Source: CAJXZP01 sp049606935 (lineage in GTDB: Bacteria > Bacteroidota > Bacteroidia > Flavobacteriales_G > Salibacteraceae). From it: a stretch of 64,000 bases of DNA. Position numbers and translations under genes: made by a program. The stretch is from positions 124,001-188,000 of the forward strand of contig JBMYWA010000001.1 of NCBI GenBank assembly GCA_049606935.1, given 5' to 3'. Below the pieces are notes generated by a model. The model was given only the letters and a program-made list of their open reading frames with translations, did not search any database and was not told where the DNA came from. Below are positions 34,301-43,229 of this stretch, piece after piece (position 1 is the first letter of the stretch; the number at the start of each line of letters is the position of its first letter).

Positions 34301-35254
34301 CTAATTCTGAACTAGCAATGGCATAAATTCTTTTTTGGGAACATCTAAAGTGTAAGAAGAAACTGTTTTTAAAGTCAATTTATTACTTCTTAACCAAGGG
34401 TTGTATTCCTTCAAAATTTTGTAGTTCAATCCAATGTTTTTGGCAAACACTGCTAAATCTGCAACCGTAGTATCTATAACCAATTCTTCGGTTTGAATAA
34501 TGTTCCATAGTTGATCTTCTCTGAACTGAAAGCCATATTTATTAGGATCCGATAAAATCTCTTTAGCCGCCATTATTCGGTATACATACCTTCCTGTTTC
34601 CGAATTAAGTTTTAAATCATAATAAGAATCTACCTTTTGTTTGGTTAACTGGCGGTTTAATCCCCCCATTCCCATATTGTAAGACGCTGCCGCCAAAGTC
34701 CAAGAACCAAATCTGTTGTAGGCATCATTTAAGTATTTACAAGCAACTTCTGTAGCTTTCGCCACATGATACCTTTCGTCTACTTCTGAATTAATTTCAA
34801 GTCCCATTTCTTTACCAGTTGTTTTCATGATTTGCCAAAAGCCTGCAGCTCCTGCCGGAGAAACAATTGGGGTTAATCCACTTTCAATAACGGCTAGGTA
34901 TTTGAAATCTTCAGGGATTCCATTTTTCTTTAAAATAGGCTCAATTATTGGAAAATATTTGTTAGCACGTTTTAAGTAAAGAAGCGTGTTAGATTGCCAA
35001 TATGTATTTACCAAAAGTTCCCGATCTAACTTTTCATTTACATCCATTAATTGAAGAGGCACCGTTTCATTGGCAAAAGCTATCTGCGAAGGGATATTTA
35101 GCGCATAAATTTTGTAATCTGTATTAAAAGAGTGTTGATAATCATTGCTTTCGGCCACTTCATCTTTAGAGAAACTAAATAATTGAATAGCACCATACAT
35201 GGCTAAAGGAACAATTAGAAAGCTTAAAATGTATTTTGGAATCTTATTTGCCAT
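34301..35254 (-). CDS. Lytic murein transglycosylase (SLT domain)
   Basis: Exported peptidoglycan lyase of 317 residues. A hydrophobic N-terminal segment (about 8-27) is a signal peptide or anchor. The SLT domain spans about 95-240: FKYLAVIESGL with catalytic E124, then SPAGAAGFWQIM and AAASYNMGMGGLNRQ. The C-terminus has a LysM-like tail (VADLAVFAKNIGLNYKILKEYNPWL). I chose the ATG at 35254; the longer frame up to 35320 has no signal-peptide features. It is close to the MltD/LT group of Bacteroidota. Confidence 0.88.
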   Translation of the reverse strand: MANKIPKYILSFLIVPLAMYGAIQLFSFSKDEVAESNDYQHSFNTDYKIYALNIPSQIAFANETVPLQLMDVNEKLDRELLVNTYWQSNTLLYLKRANKYFPIIEPILKKNGIPEDFKYLAVIESGLTPIVSPAGAAGFWQIMKTTGKEMGLEINSEVDERYHVAKATEVACKYLNDAYNRFGSWTLAAASYNMGMGGLNRQLTKQKVDSYYDLKLNSETGRYVYRIMAAKEILSDPNKYGFQFREDQLWNIIQTEELVIDTTVADLAVFAKNIGLNYKILKEYNPWLRSNKLTLKTVSSYTLDVPKKEFMPLLVQN

Positions 35255-35431
35255 AATGAAGTTTTTTTGAATTGATTTAGAAACGAATGAATTACCAAAA
35301 TAGTTTCCGAATTCAGTCAATTAAATCAAAATATTTTTTGTTTCCTCAAAATTAATGGCCTTAAAGGGAGTTGAATAATTTTTAAAAGAAACATATGAAC
35401 ATTACTCTGTGTTTTTTACTAATTGATGTAT

Positions 35432-35470
35432 AAAAAAAAAGCCCAATTCGTAAAAAGTGAACCGAGCTTT
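35432..35470 (-). terminator. Intrinsic terminator of the YeeE/YedE pair
   Basis: On the minus strand a 12-bp stem (forward 35438-35449 with 35459-35470, including G-U pairs) is followed by a long T-run (forward A-run from 35432). Confidence 0.7.
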
Positions 35471-35491
35471 AGTTATTTGTGTGTACTTAAT

Positions 35492-35905
35492 TTAATGGGG
35501 TAAATACTGTCTTGTTAACCCGTAAACAAAGGTTCCTAACATTGCTGCGGCAATAAAGATGGCAAATACAGTGTATCCGCTACCAATTAATACAAACATC
35601 ATTCCCGAGCATACACCAGTAAGCGCCCATCCCATTCCAAAAATTAGCCCGCCAATAATGTACCTTGGCCAAGTGTGAGCTTTGGGATTGAACTTTTTAA
35701 CGTCTCCGTGATTAGTTTTTACAAAACCACGTTTAAATAATTGAGTAATAATAATTCCGAATGTAATTCCAGAAATAATAATGCCATACATATGGAAATC
35801 TTGAAATAAAAACATCTCATAAATTCTAAAGAAAGAAACCATTTCCATTTTAAAAGCTGCAAATCCAAACATGAACCCAACCATTATATATTTAAAAAAC
35901 TTCAT
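35492..35905 (-). CDS. YeeE/YedE-type transporter, small half
   Basis: Membrane protein of 137 residues with about four helices. YIIGGLIFGMGWALTGVCSGMMF (about 84-106) has the conserved GxCxG of the YeeE/YedE (SulP-unrelated, thiosulfate-uptake TsuA-like) family; here the family is split in two genes, each with one Cys motif. It lies 17 bp after the larger half, and the pair probably imports thiosulfate or a related sulfur compound. This annotation follows family knowledge and the paired arrangement; the substrate is inferred. Confidence 0.8.
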   Translation of the reverse strand: MKFFKYIMVGFMFGFAAFKMEMVSFFRIYEMFLFQDFHMYGIIISGITFGIIITQLFKRGFVKTNHGDVKKFNPKAHTWPRYIIGGLIFGMGWALTGVCSGMMFVLIGSGYTVFAIFIAAAMLGTFVYGLTRQYLPH

Positions 35906-35922
35906 AATTATTTATTTTTAGG

Positions 35923-36570
35923 TTATACTGGAATTTGTAAAATTAGAGGCAGAAATAAGTAAGTCATGATTAATCCACCCACAAAAAAGAAGACCACTGC
36001 TACCAGTGAAGGTAGTTGAAGATCTGCAATTCCAGAAATGGCGTGTCCTGAAGTACAACCACCAGCATATCTAGAACCAAAACCAATTAGAAAACCTCCT
36101 CCAACAATAATTATTAAGCCTCTTAAAGTAAATAAGCTATCCCAAGAATATAAGTTCCAAAAGTCGGGTACATCTGGGTTTTCAACGGTTGGTGCCGGTA
36201 CAATAGGTACTTTTCCATATTCAAAACTTGCACCAGGTACTCCTGCTGATATTTCGTTTAATGATTGTACCGTGGCCTCAGATACGTGAGCAAGGTGCCC
36301 TGGAGAAAAGTACGTAGCTGCCATATATCCTCCAAACATGGCGCCAAGAGCCACCATTAAATTCCAACCTTGCGCTTGCCAATCAAAATTAAAAAAATCA
36401 GCATAATCACCAGCGCCATCAGCGGCACACATGGTTCGCAGGTTAGCCGATAATCCAAATTCTTTCCCGAAGTAGAGTAGTAAAAAAAGTGTTAATCCAA
36501 TACTAATACCTCCCATCCACCAAGGCCATTGAGCGCTCAATAAACCGTTAATTTGTTCGAATAATTCCAT
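35923..36570 (-). CDS. YeeE/YedE-type transporter, large half
   Basis: Membrane protein of 215 residues with about five helices. IGFGSRYAGGCTSGHAISG (about 168-186) is the YeeE/YedE Cys motif; another Cys is in RTMCAADGAGDY. A loop of about 50 residues between helices (around 85-145) faces one side. With the 137-residue neighbour it makes one complete transporter. In many bacteria such pairs sit with sulfur-detoxification genes; none is adjacent here. Confidence 0.82.
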   Translation of the reverse strand: MELFEQINGLLSAQWPWWMGGISIGLTLFLLLYFGKEFGLSANLRTMCAADGAGDYADFFNFDWQAQGWNLMVALGAMFGGYMAATYFSPGHLAHVSEATVQSLNEISAGVPGASFEYGKVPIVPAPTVENPDVPDFWNLYSWDSLFTLRGLIIIVGGGFLIGFGSRYAGGCTSGHAISGIADLQLPSLVAVVFFFVGGLIMTYLFLPLILQIPV

Positions 36571-36706
36571 AACATTTGTATTTGTGAATATTGATTTTGA
36601 GTCTAAACAAAGGTCTTGCAGAATGTTAAATGGCTATGTGATATTTCTTACATATAAATATGATAGTTGTGGGTTTTTGTAAATTGGAATAATAATACGT
36701 ATGCGC

Positions 36707-36738
36707 AAAAAAAAATCCCGAACCAAAAGGAACGGGAT
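36707..36738 (-). terminator. Intrinsic terminator of ndk
   Basis: ATCCCG (36715-36720) pairs with CGGGAT (36733-36738) over a 12-nt loop; the forward A-run 36707-36715 becomes the T-run on the minus strand. Confidence 0.75.
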
Positions 36739-36762
36739 CTTTTCAATTATCCAAAAGTTTAA

Positions 36763-37182
36763 TTAAAATCTCTCAAATCTTGAGAAAAAGAAATTTGCTT
36801 CAATTTGTGCGTTATCATCACTATCAGAACCGTGTACTGCGTTTTCACCAATAGATTTAGCAAAACGTTTTCTAATTGTACCTTCTGCAGCATCAGCAGG
36901 GTTAGTAGCACCAATTAAAGTACGGTAATCTTCCACAGCGTTATCTTTTTCTAAGATAGCAGCTACTATTGGCCCACCTGACATGTATTCAACTAGTTCT
37001 CCGTAAAAAGGACGTTCTTTATGTACTTCATAAAATTCACCAGCTTGTTCAGCAGAAAGGTGAACTTTTTTCAAAGCAACAATTCTAAATCCAGCATCTG
37101 TAATCATGCCTAAAATGTGTCCTGTATGTCCTGCAGCTACTGCTTCAGGCTTTACCATGGTGTAAGTTATTGTACCAGCCAT
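36763..37182 (-). CDS. ndk: Nucleoside-diphosphate kinase
   Basis: Housekeeping kinase of 139 residues that equilibrates nucleoside di- and triphosphates. TYTMVKPEAV opens the protein with the conserved Lys (K11), and H117 in NAVHGSDS is the phospho-His nucleophile; RPFYGELVEYM and GATNPADAAEGTIR match the family. Length is normal. It is a single-gene unit with its own terminator. Confidence 0.97.
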   Translation of the reverse strand: MAGTITYTMVKPEAVAAGHTGHILGMITDAGFRIVALKKVHLSAEQAGEFYEVHKERPFYGELVEYMSGGPIVAAILEKDNAVEDYRTLIGATNPADAAEGTIRKRFAKSIGENAVHGSDSDDNAQIEANFFFSRFERF

Positions 37183-37376
37183 CTTTTAAAGTGTTTTTTT
37201 ATTTGAGCGCGCAAAAGTAGTGAATTCTTTTTATTGAAAATTTTTTTTTAATGAAATTGAGCTATGTGTAAAATTTATTAGTGTAGTTAATTTTATAAAT
37301 AAGGATGTTTTTTTACATGTAATTGTTTTGTAATTGCTTGATTAAATGAAAATTAAACTATTGTAAAAATTTGATT

Positions 37377-37404
37377 TTGTACCCCAATTAAAAAATTACT
37401 TTTG
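37377..37404 (+). promoter_or_regulatory. Promoter of the sulP-type gene
   Basis: TTG at 37377-37379, a 17-nt spacer and TACTTTTG at 37397-37404 match the Bacteroidota -33/-7 consensus. Start site near 37410, about 27 nt before the ATG. Confidence 0.65.
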
Positions 37405-37436
37405 CAGCCGTTTTAAAACAAGAAATCAATCAAGTT

Positions 37437-39074
37437 ATGCTAGAAAAAATTCAGCACGCTTCACAATCATTTTTGAAGACATTTACTCAAAACCCAAAGA
37501 ACGATATTCTTTCGGGATTAACAGTTGCTTTGGCCTTGGTTCCAGAAGCAGTTGCATTTTCTTTTGTGGCTGGAGTTGATCCGTTAGTGGGTTTATATGG
37601 TGCTTTCATGATGGGTTTGGTGACCTCTCTATTTGGAGGTAGACCAGGTATGATTTCTGGCGCAACCGGTGCAATGGCTGTAGTTATGGTGCATATGATT
37701 CAACAAGGTAATCAGGTTGGATTAGCATTGGCAAATCCCATTGAAAACCTAGGATTGCAATGGTTGTTTATTACTTTACTTATTGTTGGAGTCATTCAAA
37801 TTTCGGCAGGAGTTTTCAAGTTGGGTAAATTTGTGCGTTTAATTCCTCATCCAGTAATGATGGGGTTTGTAAACGGATTAGCCATTGTAATTTTTCTTTC
37901 GCAAATGAATTTGTTTAAAGAAACGGTTGGGGGTGAATCTCAATGGTTGCAAGGAATGGATTTATACATTATGATGGGGTTAGTAGGTTTAACTATGTTG
38001 ATAATGTGGGGGTTACCAAAGGTAACTTCAAAAATACCAGCGGCTTTAACGGCAATTATTGTGGTGGCCGCAATAACCATTTTTGGAGGTGTTGAAGTGA
38101 GTACGGTAGGGTCATTTATTAGAGATGGTGGCGGTACTGGATTAGAAGGTGGTTTACCTACATTTCAATTTCAAATATTTGGCTTATTTGAAAGTGTTAC
38201 AGGGCATTGGAGTCTAATTATTTCTACGGCATTTTTATTAGCAGCGGTTGGTTTAATTGAATCATTAATGACTTTGAACTTAGTGGATGAATTAACCGAA
38301 TCACGTGGTTCTGGAAACAGAGAATGCGTGGCTCAAGGTGGAGCCAATATATTGAATGGTCTATTTGGAGGAATGGGAGGTTGCGCTATGATTGGTCAAT
38401 CTATTATTAATGTCAATTCCGGAGGTAGAGGAAGATTGTCTGGAATTTTTGCCGCATTGGCCTTATTAGCATTTATCCTATTTGGAGCTCCACTAATTGA
38501 GCAAATTCCAATAGCGGCTTTGGTAGGAGTAATGTTTATGGTGGTTGTAGGAACTTTTGCTTGGTCAAGTTTCCGTATCATTAACAAAATTCCTAAAGCC
38601 GATGCAGTTGTTCTTATTGCGGTTTCTGCTATCACCGTTTGGCAAGATTTAGCCATTGCGGTAATTGCTGGGGTTTTAATATCGGCTGTAGTATTTGCAT
38701 GGCAAAATGCTACTATGATTAGAGCGCGTAAACGTTTAAAAGAAGATGGGACAAAGGTGTACGAAATTTGGGGGCCATTATTCTTTGGTTCTATTCAAAA
38801 CTTTAACGATAAATTCACTGCTAAAACAGATCCAAAAAATGTAGAAATTGATTTTATGGAATCAAAAGTTACCGACCATTCTGGTATGGAAGCGGTAAGT
38901 AATATTGCCGAAAAGTTTTTGAATCTCGGAATCAACTTGAAATTGACCCATTTAAGTCCAGAGTGTATCATGTTATTATTAAAAGCACATCCAAATTTAG
39001 AGCCAATTATTGAAAGGTCTATTGAAGATCCAAGGTACCATGTGGTTACTGATATGATGGATGAAGAGGTATAA
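37437..39074 (+). CDS. SulP-family anion transporter with STAS domain
   Basis: Inner-membrane anion transporter of 545 residues. Ten or more helices occupy about 20-425; LALVPEAVAFSFVAGVDPLVGLYG (about 28-51) is cut here for length but its PEAVAFSFVAGV core is the SulP signature, and GGMGGCAMIGQS follows near 315. A C-terminal STAS domain (about 440-540) includes VEIDFMESKVTDHSGMEA. Likely substrates are sulfate or bicarbonate; no carbonic anhydrase or sulfate-assimilation gene is adjacent to decide. Own promoter and terminator. Confidence 0.9.
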   Translation: MLEKIQHASQSFLKTFTQNPKNDILSGLTVALALVPEAVAFSFVAGVDPLVGLYGAFMMGLVTSLFGGRPGMISGATGAMAVVMVHMIQQGNQVGLALANPIENLGLQWLFITLLIVGVIQISAGVFKLGKFVRLIPHPVMMGFVNGLAIVIFLSQMNLFKETVGGESQWLQGMDLYIMMGLVGLTMLIMWGLPKVTSKIPAALTAIIVVAAITIFGGVEVSTVGSFIRDGGGTGLEGGLPTFQFQIFGLFESVTGHWSLIISTAFLLAAVGLIESLMTLNLVDELTESRGSGNRECVAQGGANILNGLFGGMGGCAMIGQSIINVNSGGRGRLSGIFAALALLAFILFGAPLIEQIPIAALVGVMFMVVVGTFAWSSFRIINKIPKADAVVLIAVSAITVWQDLAIAVIAGVLISAVVFAWQNATMIRARKRLKEDGTKVYEIWGPLFFGSIQNFNDKFTAKTDPKNVEIDFMESKVTDHSGMEAVSNIAEKFLNLGINLKLTHLSPECIMLLLKAHPNLEPIIERSIEDPRYHVVTDMMDEEV

Positions 39075-39095
39075 AGCTTTTATCTAAAAGAGTAT

Positions 39096-39121
39096 AAAGC
39101 CTTCCATTTGGAAGGCTTTTT
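39096..39121 (+). terminator. Intrinsic terminator after the SulP gene
   Basis: Perfect 10-bp stem AAAGCCTTCC/GGAAGGCTTT with loop ATTT, then a T-run to 39121. Confidence 0.88.
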
Positions 39122-39142
39122 GATTTATAAAATTCTGACATA

Positions 39143-39175
39143 TTGATTTTTAACTCAATTGTCTGATTACTTTTG
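39143..39175 (+). promoter_or_regulatory. Promoter of the marC-type gene
   Basis: TTG at 39143-39145, 22-nt spacer, TACTTTTG at 39168-39175, followed by CA as in the sulP promoter. It places transcription near 39181 and so rules out the upstream TTG start at 39159. Confidence 0.6.
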
Positions 39176-39197
39176 CAAAATTTTATCGATATATTAT

Positions 39198-39845
39198 ATG
39201 GTTGAAATAGAAGGACTTTACACGTACGGAATTTTAGTTTTCACATCGTTTTTCACGTTAATAAATCCTATTGGATCCATGCCTGTGTTCTTAGGTATGA
39301 CAAATACGCTAACAGAAACGCAGCGAAGAAAAACGGCATGGAAAGCTGTGGTGGTTGCTTTTTTTACATTAGTAATGTTTGCCTTTTCTGGTCAATTAAT
39401 GTTCCAGTTTTTTGGTATTTCGGTGAATAGTTTTCGTGTGGTAGGAGGAATAATTTTCTTCATAATGGGCCAAGATATGCTTCATGCTAGATTAGGGAAA
39501 ATGAAATTCAATGATGAATCGGAAGCAAATTCATACGTAAGTGATATTTCAATTACCCCCATGGCAATTCCTATGATTGCTGGCCCTGGAGCAATTACTA
39601 ATTCTATTGTTTTAATGGATGATGCACATAGTTTAGATAAGAAAATAACCTTAATGGTAGTCATGGCTTTGGTAATGCTACTCACCTTTTTAATTTTCAT
39701 GAGTGCCACCAAAATTTCAAACTTTCTTGGCGAAACAGGCAACAGGGTACTTATGAAGCTAATGGGGCTAATTGTTATGGTAATTGCTGTAGAGTTCTTT
39801 TTCAGTGGGTTAACACCCATTATTCAGAACATCTTTAAACTATAA
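39198..39845 (+). CDS. MarC-family integral membrane protein
   Basis: Membrane protein of 215 residues with six helices, in the MarC/YchE family of unknown transport function. FFTLINPIGSMPVFLGMT (about 20-37) and TPMAIPMIAGPGAIT (about 119-133) are the two family motifs. The ATG at 39198 is chosen because the promoter -7 element lies inside the longer frame. The family was once linked to antibiotic resistance, but that link was withdrawn, so no resistance role is claimed. Confidence 0.9.
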   Translation: MVEIEGLYTYGILVFTSFFTLINPIGSMPVFLGMTNTLTETQRRKTAWKAVVVAFFTLVMFAFSGQLMFQFFGISVNSFRVVGGIIFFIMGQDMLHARLGKMKFNDESEANSYVSDISITPMAIPMIAGPGAITNSIVLMDDAHSLDKKITLMVVMALVMLLTFLIFMSATKISNFLGETGNRVLMKLMGLIVMVIAVEFFFSGLTPIIQNIFKL

Positions 39846-40036
39846 CATTTTTTAATAGATTTATTTGGACTATTTGAAAAATTGCTTGTTAGATTGATTC
39901 GCGTGATATATATTGTCCTCGATAATTTAAATCAATTGAACCAGTGAAACTCATTGTTTCGCAAACTATTGCAAGGTTAATTAGTTGTTGAATTATCTAA
40001 TAAAAGTCATTCATTTAGAAGAAAAAATAGAATATT

Positions 40037-40258
40037 ATGGGTAGACCTCCAACGAAACCGAAAAAACTAAGAGACGGATTTTACATTGAGGTAAGAAACA
40101 GAGGAGCTAATTCTGGAATTAAATTAGTTCGCGATACAGAAGAGCAAATGCAACATGCTATTGAAGAATATAGCCGTTCCAAAGATGTTGTTATTCTTGG
40201 TCAAAGTATCAATGGTAAGTTTGTAAAAGACATTAAGAAAAAGAAAAAGAAAGCTTAA
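40037..40258 (+). CDS. Small basic conserved protein
   Basis: Protein of 73 residues with a basic N-terminus (MGRPPTKPKKLRDGFYIEVRN) and an all-Lys C-terminal tail (KKKKKKA). The middle (KLVRDTEEQMQHAIEEYSRS) is helical. It has no membrane segment. The charge pattern suits a nucleic-acid-binding or ribosome-associated protein, which is inference. Its frame, compact size and following terminator support a real gene; orthologues in Bacteroidota are likely but I cannot name the family. Confidence 0.7.
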   Translation: MGRPPTKPKKLRDGFYIEVRNRGANSGIKLVRDTEEQMQHAIEEYSRSKDVVILGQSINGKFVKDIKKKKKKA

Positions 40259-40283
40259 TTAGCAGCTTAAAAATAATTAATAG

Positions 40284-40316
40284 AACCTTGGTTAATTGCA
40301 GCCAAGGTTTTTTTTT
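40284..40316 (+). terminator. Intrinsic terminator after the small basic protein gene
   Basis: AACCTTGG (40284-40291) pairs with CCAAGGTT (40302-40309) over a 10-nt loop and is followed by a T-run to 40316. Confidence 0.88.
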
Positions 40317-40526
40317 GACATTTTTTTTGATGCTTCCATTTAATCCTGTTTTTGTGTCAAAAATTAGTAAGATGTTTTTAGAAATATTTGATGGTTTATT
40401 ATTTCGTTGAAAAGTTTTTATTTATCACTTTTTAAAGCCTTTTTGTTAATCTAAATTTGTGAGCGATCTGTTTCGGTAGTGAAAACTCCCCTTTTCAAGA
40501 GGCAGAAATTAAAGTGAGTGAATAAT

Positions 40527-41594
40527 ATGGTTAGGGTTTTTATTTTGTGCGGTTTTACTGCATTGTTAAGTATTTCTGTTTTTAGTCAACCAACTAATTA
40601 TTATGACTCATCGTTTGGGGAAAATGGAGAGGATTTAAAGCAATCTCTTCACCAATTAGTAAAAAATCATACCACATATTCATACACATCCTCCAGTACG
40701 GATGTCTGGGATATTTTAAAAGTAACCGATAGGGATACTCTTAATTCAAACAATGTTATCCTTATATATTCAGGTAGAAGTGTAAATGCAGCGCAGGAGT
40801 ATAATAGTGCTGCAGGTTGGAGTAGAGAACATGTTTGGGCAAAGTCAAGAGGAGACTTTGGTACATCTCCAGGTCCGGGTACCGATGTTCACCATTTGAG
40901 ACCTTGTGATGTAAGCGTAAATTCTACTAGAAACAACCGAAACTTTGATGATTGCATTAATTGTGAAGATGTGATAGATAATGGATACAATACAGGATCA
41001 AAAAAGGATGCAAACTTATGGACTTTTGAACCACCAGATGAGGTAAAAGGAGATGTGGCAAGAATGATTTTTTATATGGCCGTTAGGTATGAAGGAACTT
41101 CTGGTGAGCCCGACTTAGAATTAACCTCTAGTTTGCTGGCTAAATCATCAAAAGATCCTTTGCAGTCTAAATTATCTACCCTGCTTTTATGGCACGATCA
41201 AGACCCTGTTTCGGATTGGGAGAAAAATAGAAATGAGATTATTTTTTCCAATTATCAAGGCAATCGAAATCCCTTTATTGATCATCCAGAATTTGCTCAT
41301 TATATTTGGGGGGATAGCCTAGGCGTAAATTGGTATCCCGCTTTTCCTGCCAATGTTAAAGGATACGAACAAAACCTTTTTCACATTTATCCCAATCCGG
41401 TAAAGGGAAAGGTTTTTATTGATGGTGCCTTTAAAAGAGTAGAGATGTTCAATCCACAAGGGCAATTGTTATTTTCTTTATTGAAAAACAATTCAAAATC
41501 GATTGATGTTTCCTTTTTACCCAATGGGCTATATTTTATTCAACTCACATCTATTTCTGGTCAAGTATTTACGCAACGAATGTTAAAAATTTAG
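40527..41594 (+). CDS. Secreted endonuclease I-family nuclease with T9SS domain
   Basis: Extracellular nuclease of 355 residues. A signal peptide (about 3-21, ending VFSQ) precedes the endonuclease I domain (about 30-240), with the beta-beta-alpha metal motif: GWSREHVWAKSRGDFG, GTDVHHLRPCDVSVN and STRNNRNF. The C-terminal 75 residues form a T9SS sorting domain (IYPNPVKGKVFIDG to the end). It presumably degrades extracellular DNA for nutrients. The ATG at 40527 and a GTG at 40518 are both possible starts. Single-gene unit. Confidence 0.9.
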   Translation: MVRVFILCGFTALLSISVFSQPTNYYDSSFGENGEDLKQSLHQLVKNHTTYSYTSSSTDVWDILKVTDRDTLNSNNVILIYSGRSVNAAQEYNSAAGWSREHVWAKSRGDFGTSPGPGTDVHHLRPCDVSVNSTRNNRNFDDCINCEDVIDNGYNTGSKKDANLWTFEPPDEVKGDVARMIFYMAVRYEGTSGEPDLELTSSLLAKSSKDPLQSKLSTLLLWHDQDPVSDWEKNRNEIIFSNYQGNRNPFIDHPEFAHYIWGDSLGVNWYPAFPANVKGYEQNLFHIYPNPVKGKVFIDGAFKRVEMFNPQGQLLFSLLKNNSKSIDVSFLPNGLYFIQLTSISGQVFTQRMLKI

Positions 41595-41640
41595 TCGTTA
41601 ATTCTATTTTCTACCCGTTTTAGAATATTATTGAGTTAGA

Positions 41641-42558
41641 ATGCGGGTTTATTTTCATTTACAATTTCAAAGGTCAATACGAATGATTTCCAATTGGGGA
41701 GTACATCCTACATTTGGAATAATAGCATTGACAACCTGTTTCATTGGTGTTTCTGAATTGCTCTTCATTAATACCGAGTATGCTCATTTTATATACGTTA
41801 TTTTGGGTTTGTTTTCAGTATGGTCGTTACATGAAACTAAAAGGAATAACTTTTTAAACATGGTATTTAGTAATAAGGATTATCAAATAATACGTGTTAT
41901 TGAAAGTTTAGTGTTCACCTTACCATTTTGCCTTTTTTTAATTTACAAGCATTTATTTGTGGAACTATTAACGGTGAATGTAGGAGCTGTTTTATTGACG
42001 TTTTTACCAAGCCATAAAACGCTTACCCCCATGATAAAAACTCCTTTTGGTAAATTTCCTTTTGAGTTTACAATTGGTTTTAGAAAATGGTTTTGGGCTT
42101 ACCCTATACCTGCTTTTTTGGTTTACAAAGGAGTGGAAGTAGGCAATTTCAATTTATCGGTATTTGGAATGGAATTATTGCTTGTAATTTCCATGTTTTT
42201 TTATTTTAACCCAGAACCCACCTTTTATGTATGGGTTCATAAAGACCGCCCCCAATTATTCTTGTTAAAAAAGGTAGGAATAGCCATTTGGTATACCTCC
42301 TCTTTGGTTTTTCCTTTTACCATTTTTATCGCATTAAATTTCTCTGGAAATTTGGTTCAATTGTTTCTATTTCTATTGCTTGGTTTTGCATATTTAGTGA
42401 CCGTAATTTTAGCCAAATATGCGTCCTTTCCAAAAAGCATATCCTTACCTCAAGCCATTGTTTTGGGCTTATCTCTTTACTATCCATTAATAATTGTTGG
42501 GGTAATTCCGTTTTTGTTTGTATTCGCTTCCCGTAAATTAAATCCATTACTAAAATGA
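41641..42558 (+). CDS. Multi-span membrane protein, probable ABC permease partner
   Basis: Integral membrane protein of 305 residues with eight or nine helices and no recognisable motif. Its last codons overlap the ATG of the following ATPase gene in an ATGA arrangement, so the two are translationally coupled and almost surely form one ABC transporter. The topology (no long periplasmic domain) suits an exporter permease of the ABC-2 kind. The substrate is unknown. Confidence 0.65.
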   Translation: MRVYFHLQFQRSIRMISNWGVHPTFGIIALTTCFIGVSELLFINTEYAHFIYVILGLFSVWSLHETKRNNFLNMVFSNKDYQIIRVIESLVFTLPFCLFLIYKHLFVELLTVNVGAVLLTFLPSHKTLTPMIKTPFGKFPFEFTIGFRKWFWAYPIPAFLVYKGVEVGNFNLSVFGMELLLVISMFFYFNPEPTFYVWVHKDRPQLFLLKKVGIAIWYTSSLVFPFTIFIALNFSGNLVQLFLFLLLGFAYLVTVILAKYASFPKSISLPQAIVLGLSLYYPLIIVGVIPFLFVFASRKLNPLLK

Positions 42559-43229
42559 TTCAAGTCAATAACATAAAAAAAAGCTTCGGTAACAATCAAA
42601 TTCTTAATGGTTTAACAGCCTATTTTGAAGCGGGTAAAGTTTATGGGGTGGTAGGTGTAAATGGAGCAGGAAAGACCACCTTTTTTGAATGCCTTGCAGG
42701 ACTTATTCCTTTTGAGGGAAGTATTGATTCTTCTTATAAATCATTAAAAAACCATATTGGATTACTGTGTACAAATCCATACTATTTTTCTTTAATGACC
42801 GGAAAAGAATACATTAATTTAATGTGTAACGCGAGTCAGGTGGAAACCAATGGGGTAGATGCTTACAATATTTTTGATTTACCCTTAAATAAGTACTCCT
42901 CAAATTATTCCACAGGCATGAAGAAAAAGTTGGCTATTACTGCTTTATTAATGCAGAACAAGGACGTTTTTATTTTGGATGAACCTTTTAATGGGGTAGA
43001 TATTCATAGTAATATTATGATCACCGAGATTATTCAAAAATTGAAAAATGCGGGAAAAACGTTATTAATTTCTTCTCATATTTTTTCGAGTTTAAAAGAT
43101 TCTTGCGATGAAATATATTATTTAAAAAATGGAATGTTTACCCATGTGAAACCCACAGATTTTGATGATTTAGAAAACTCTATGAAATCCTTAACCATTG
43201 GTAATAAGTTGGATAAGATTACATTTTAA
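42555..43229 (+). CDS. ABC transporter ATP-binding protein
   Basis: ATPase of 224 residues. Walker A GVNGAGKTT is at 34-42, the signature YSTGMKKKLAI near 117-127 (STGMK in place of LSGGQ, usual in exporter subgroups), Walker B VFILDEPFNGVD near 136-147, and the switch His in ISSHIF. Its start overlaps the membrane protein upstream by 4 bp. Its end overlaps the convergent subtilase gene by 11 bp. Substrate unknown. Confidence 0.92.
   Translation: MIQVNNIKKSFGNNQILNGLTAYFEAGKVYGVVGVNGAGKTTFFECLAGLIPFEGSIDSSYKSLKNHIGLLCTNPYYFSLMTGKEYINLMCNASQVETNGVDAYNIFDLPLNKYSSNYSTGMKKKLAITALLMQNKDVFILDEPFNGVDIHSNIMITEIIQKLKNAGKTLLISSHIFSSLKDSCDEIYYLKNGMFTHVKPTDFDDLENSMKSLTIGNKLDKITF

Noticed and set aside
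39846..40036. Spacer before the small basic protein gene as an RNA gene
   Set aside because: No tRNA-like arms, terminator or clear promoter pair could be found in these 190 bases.
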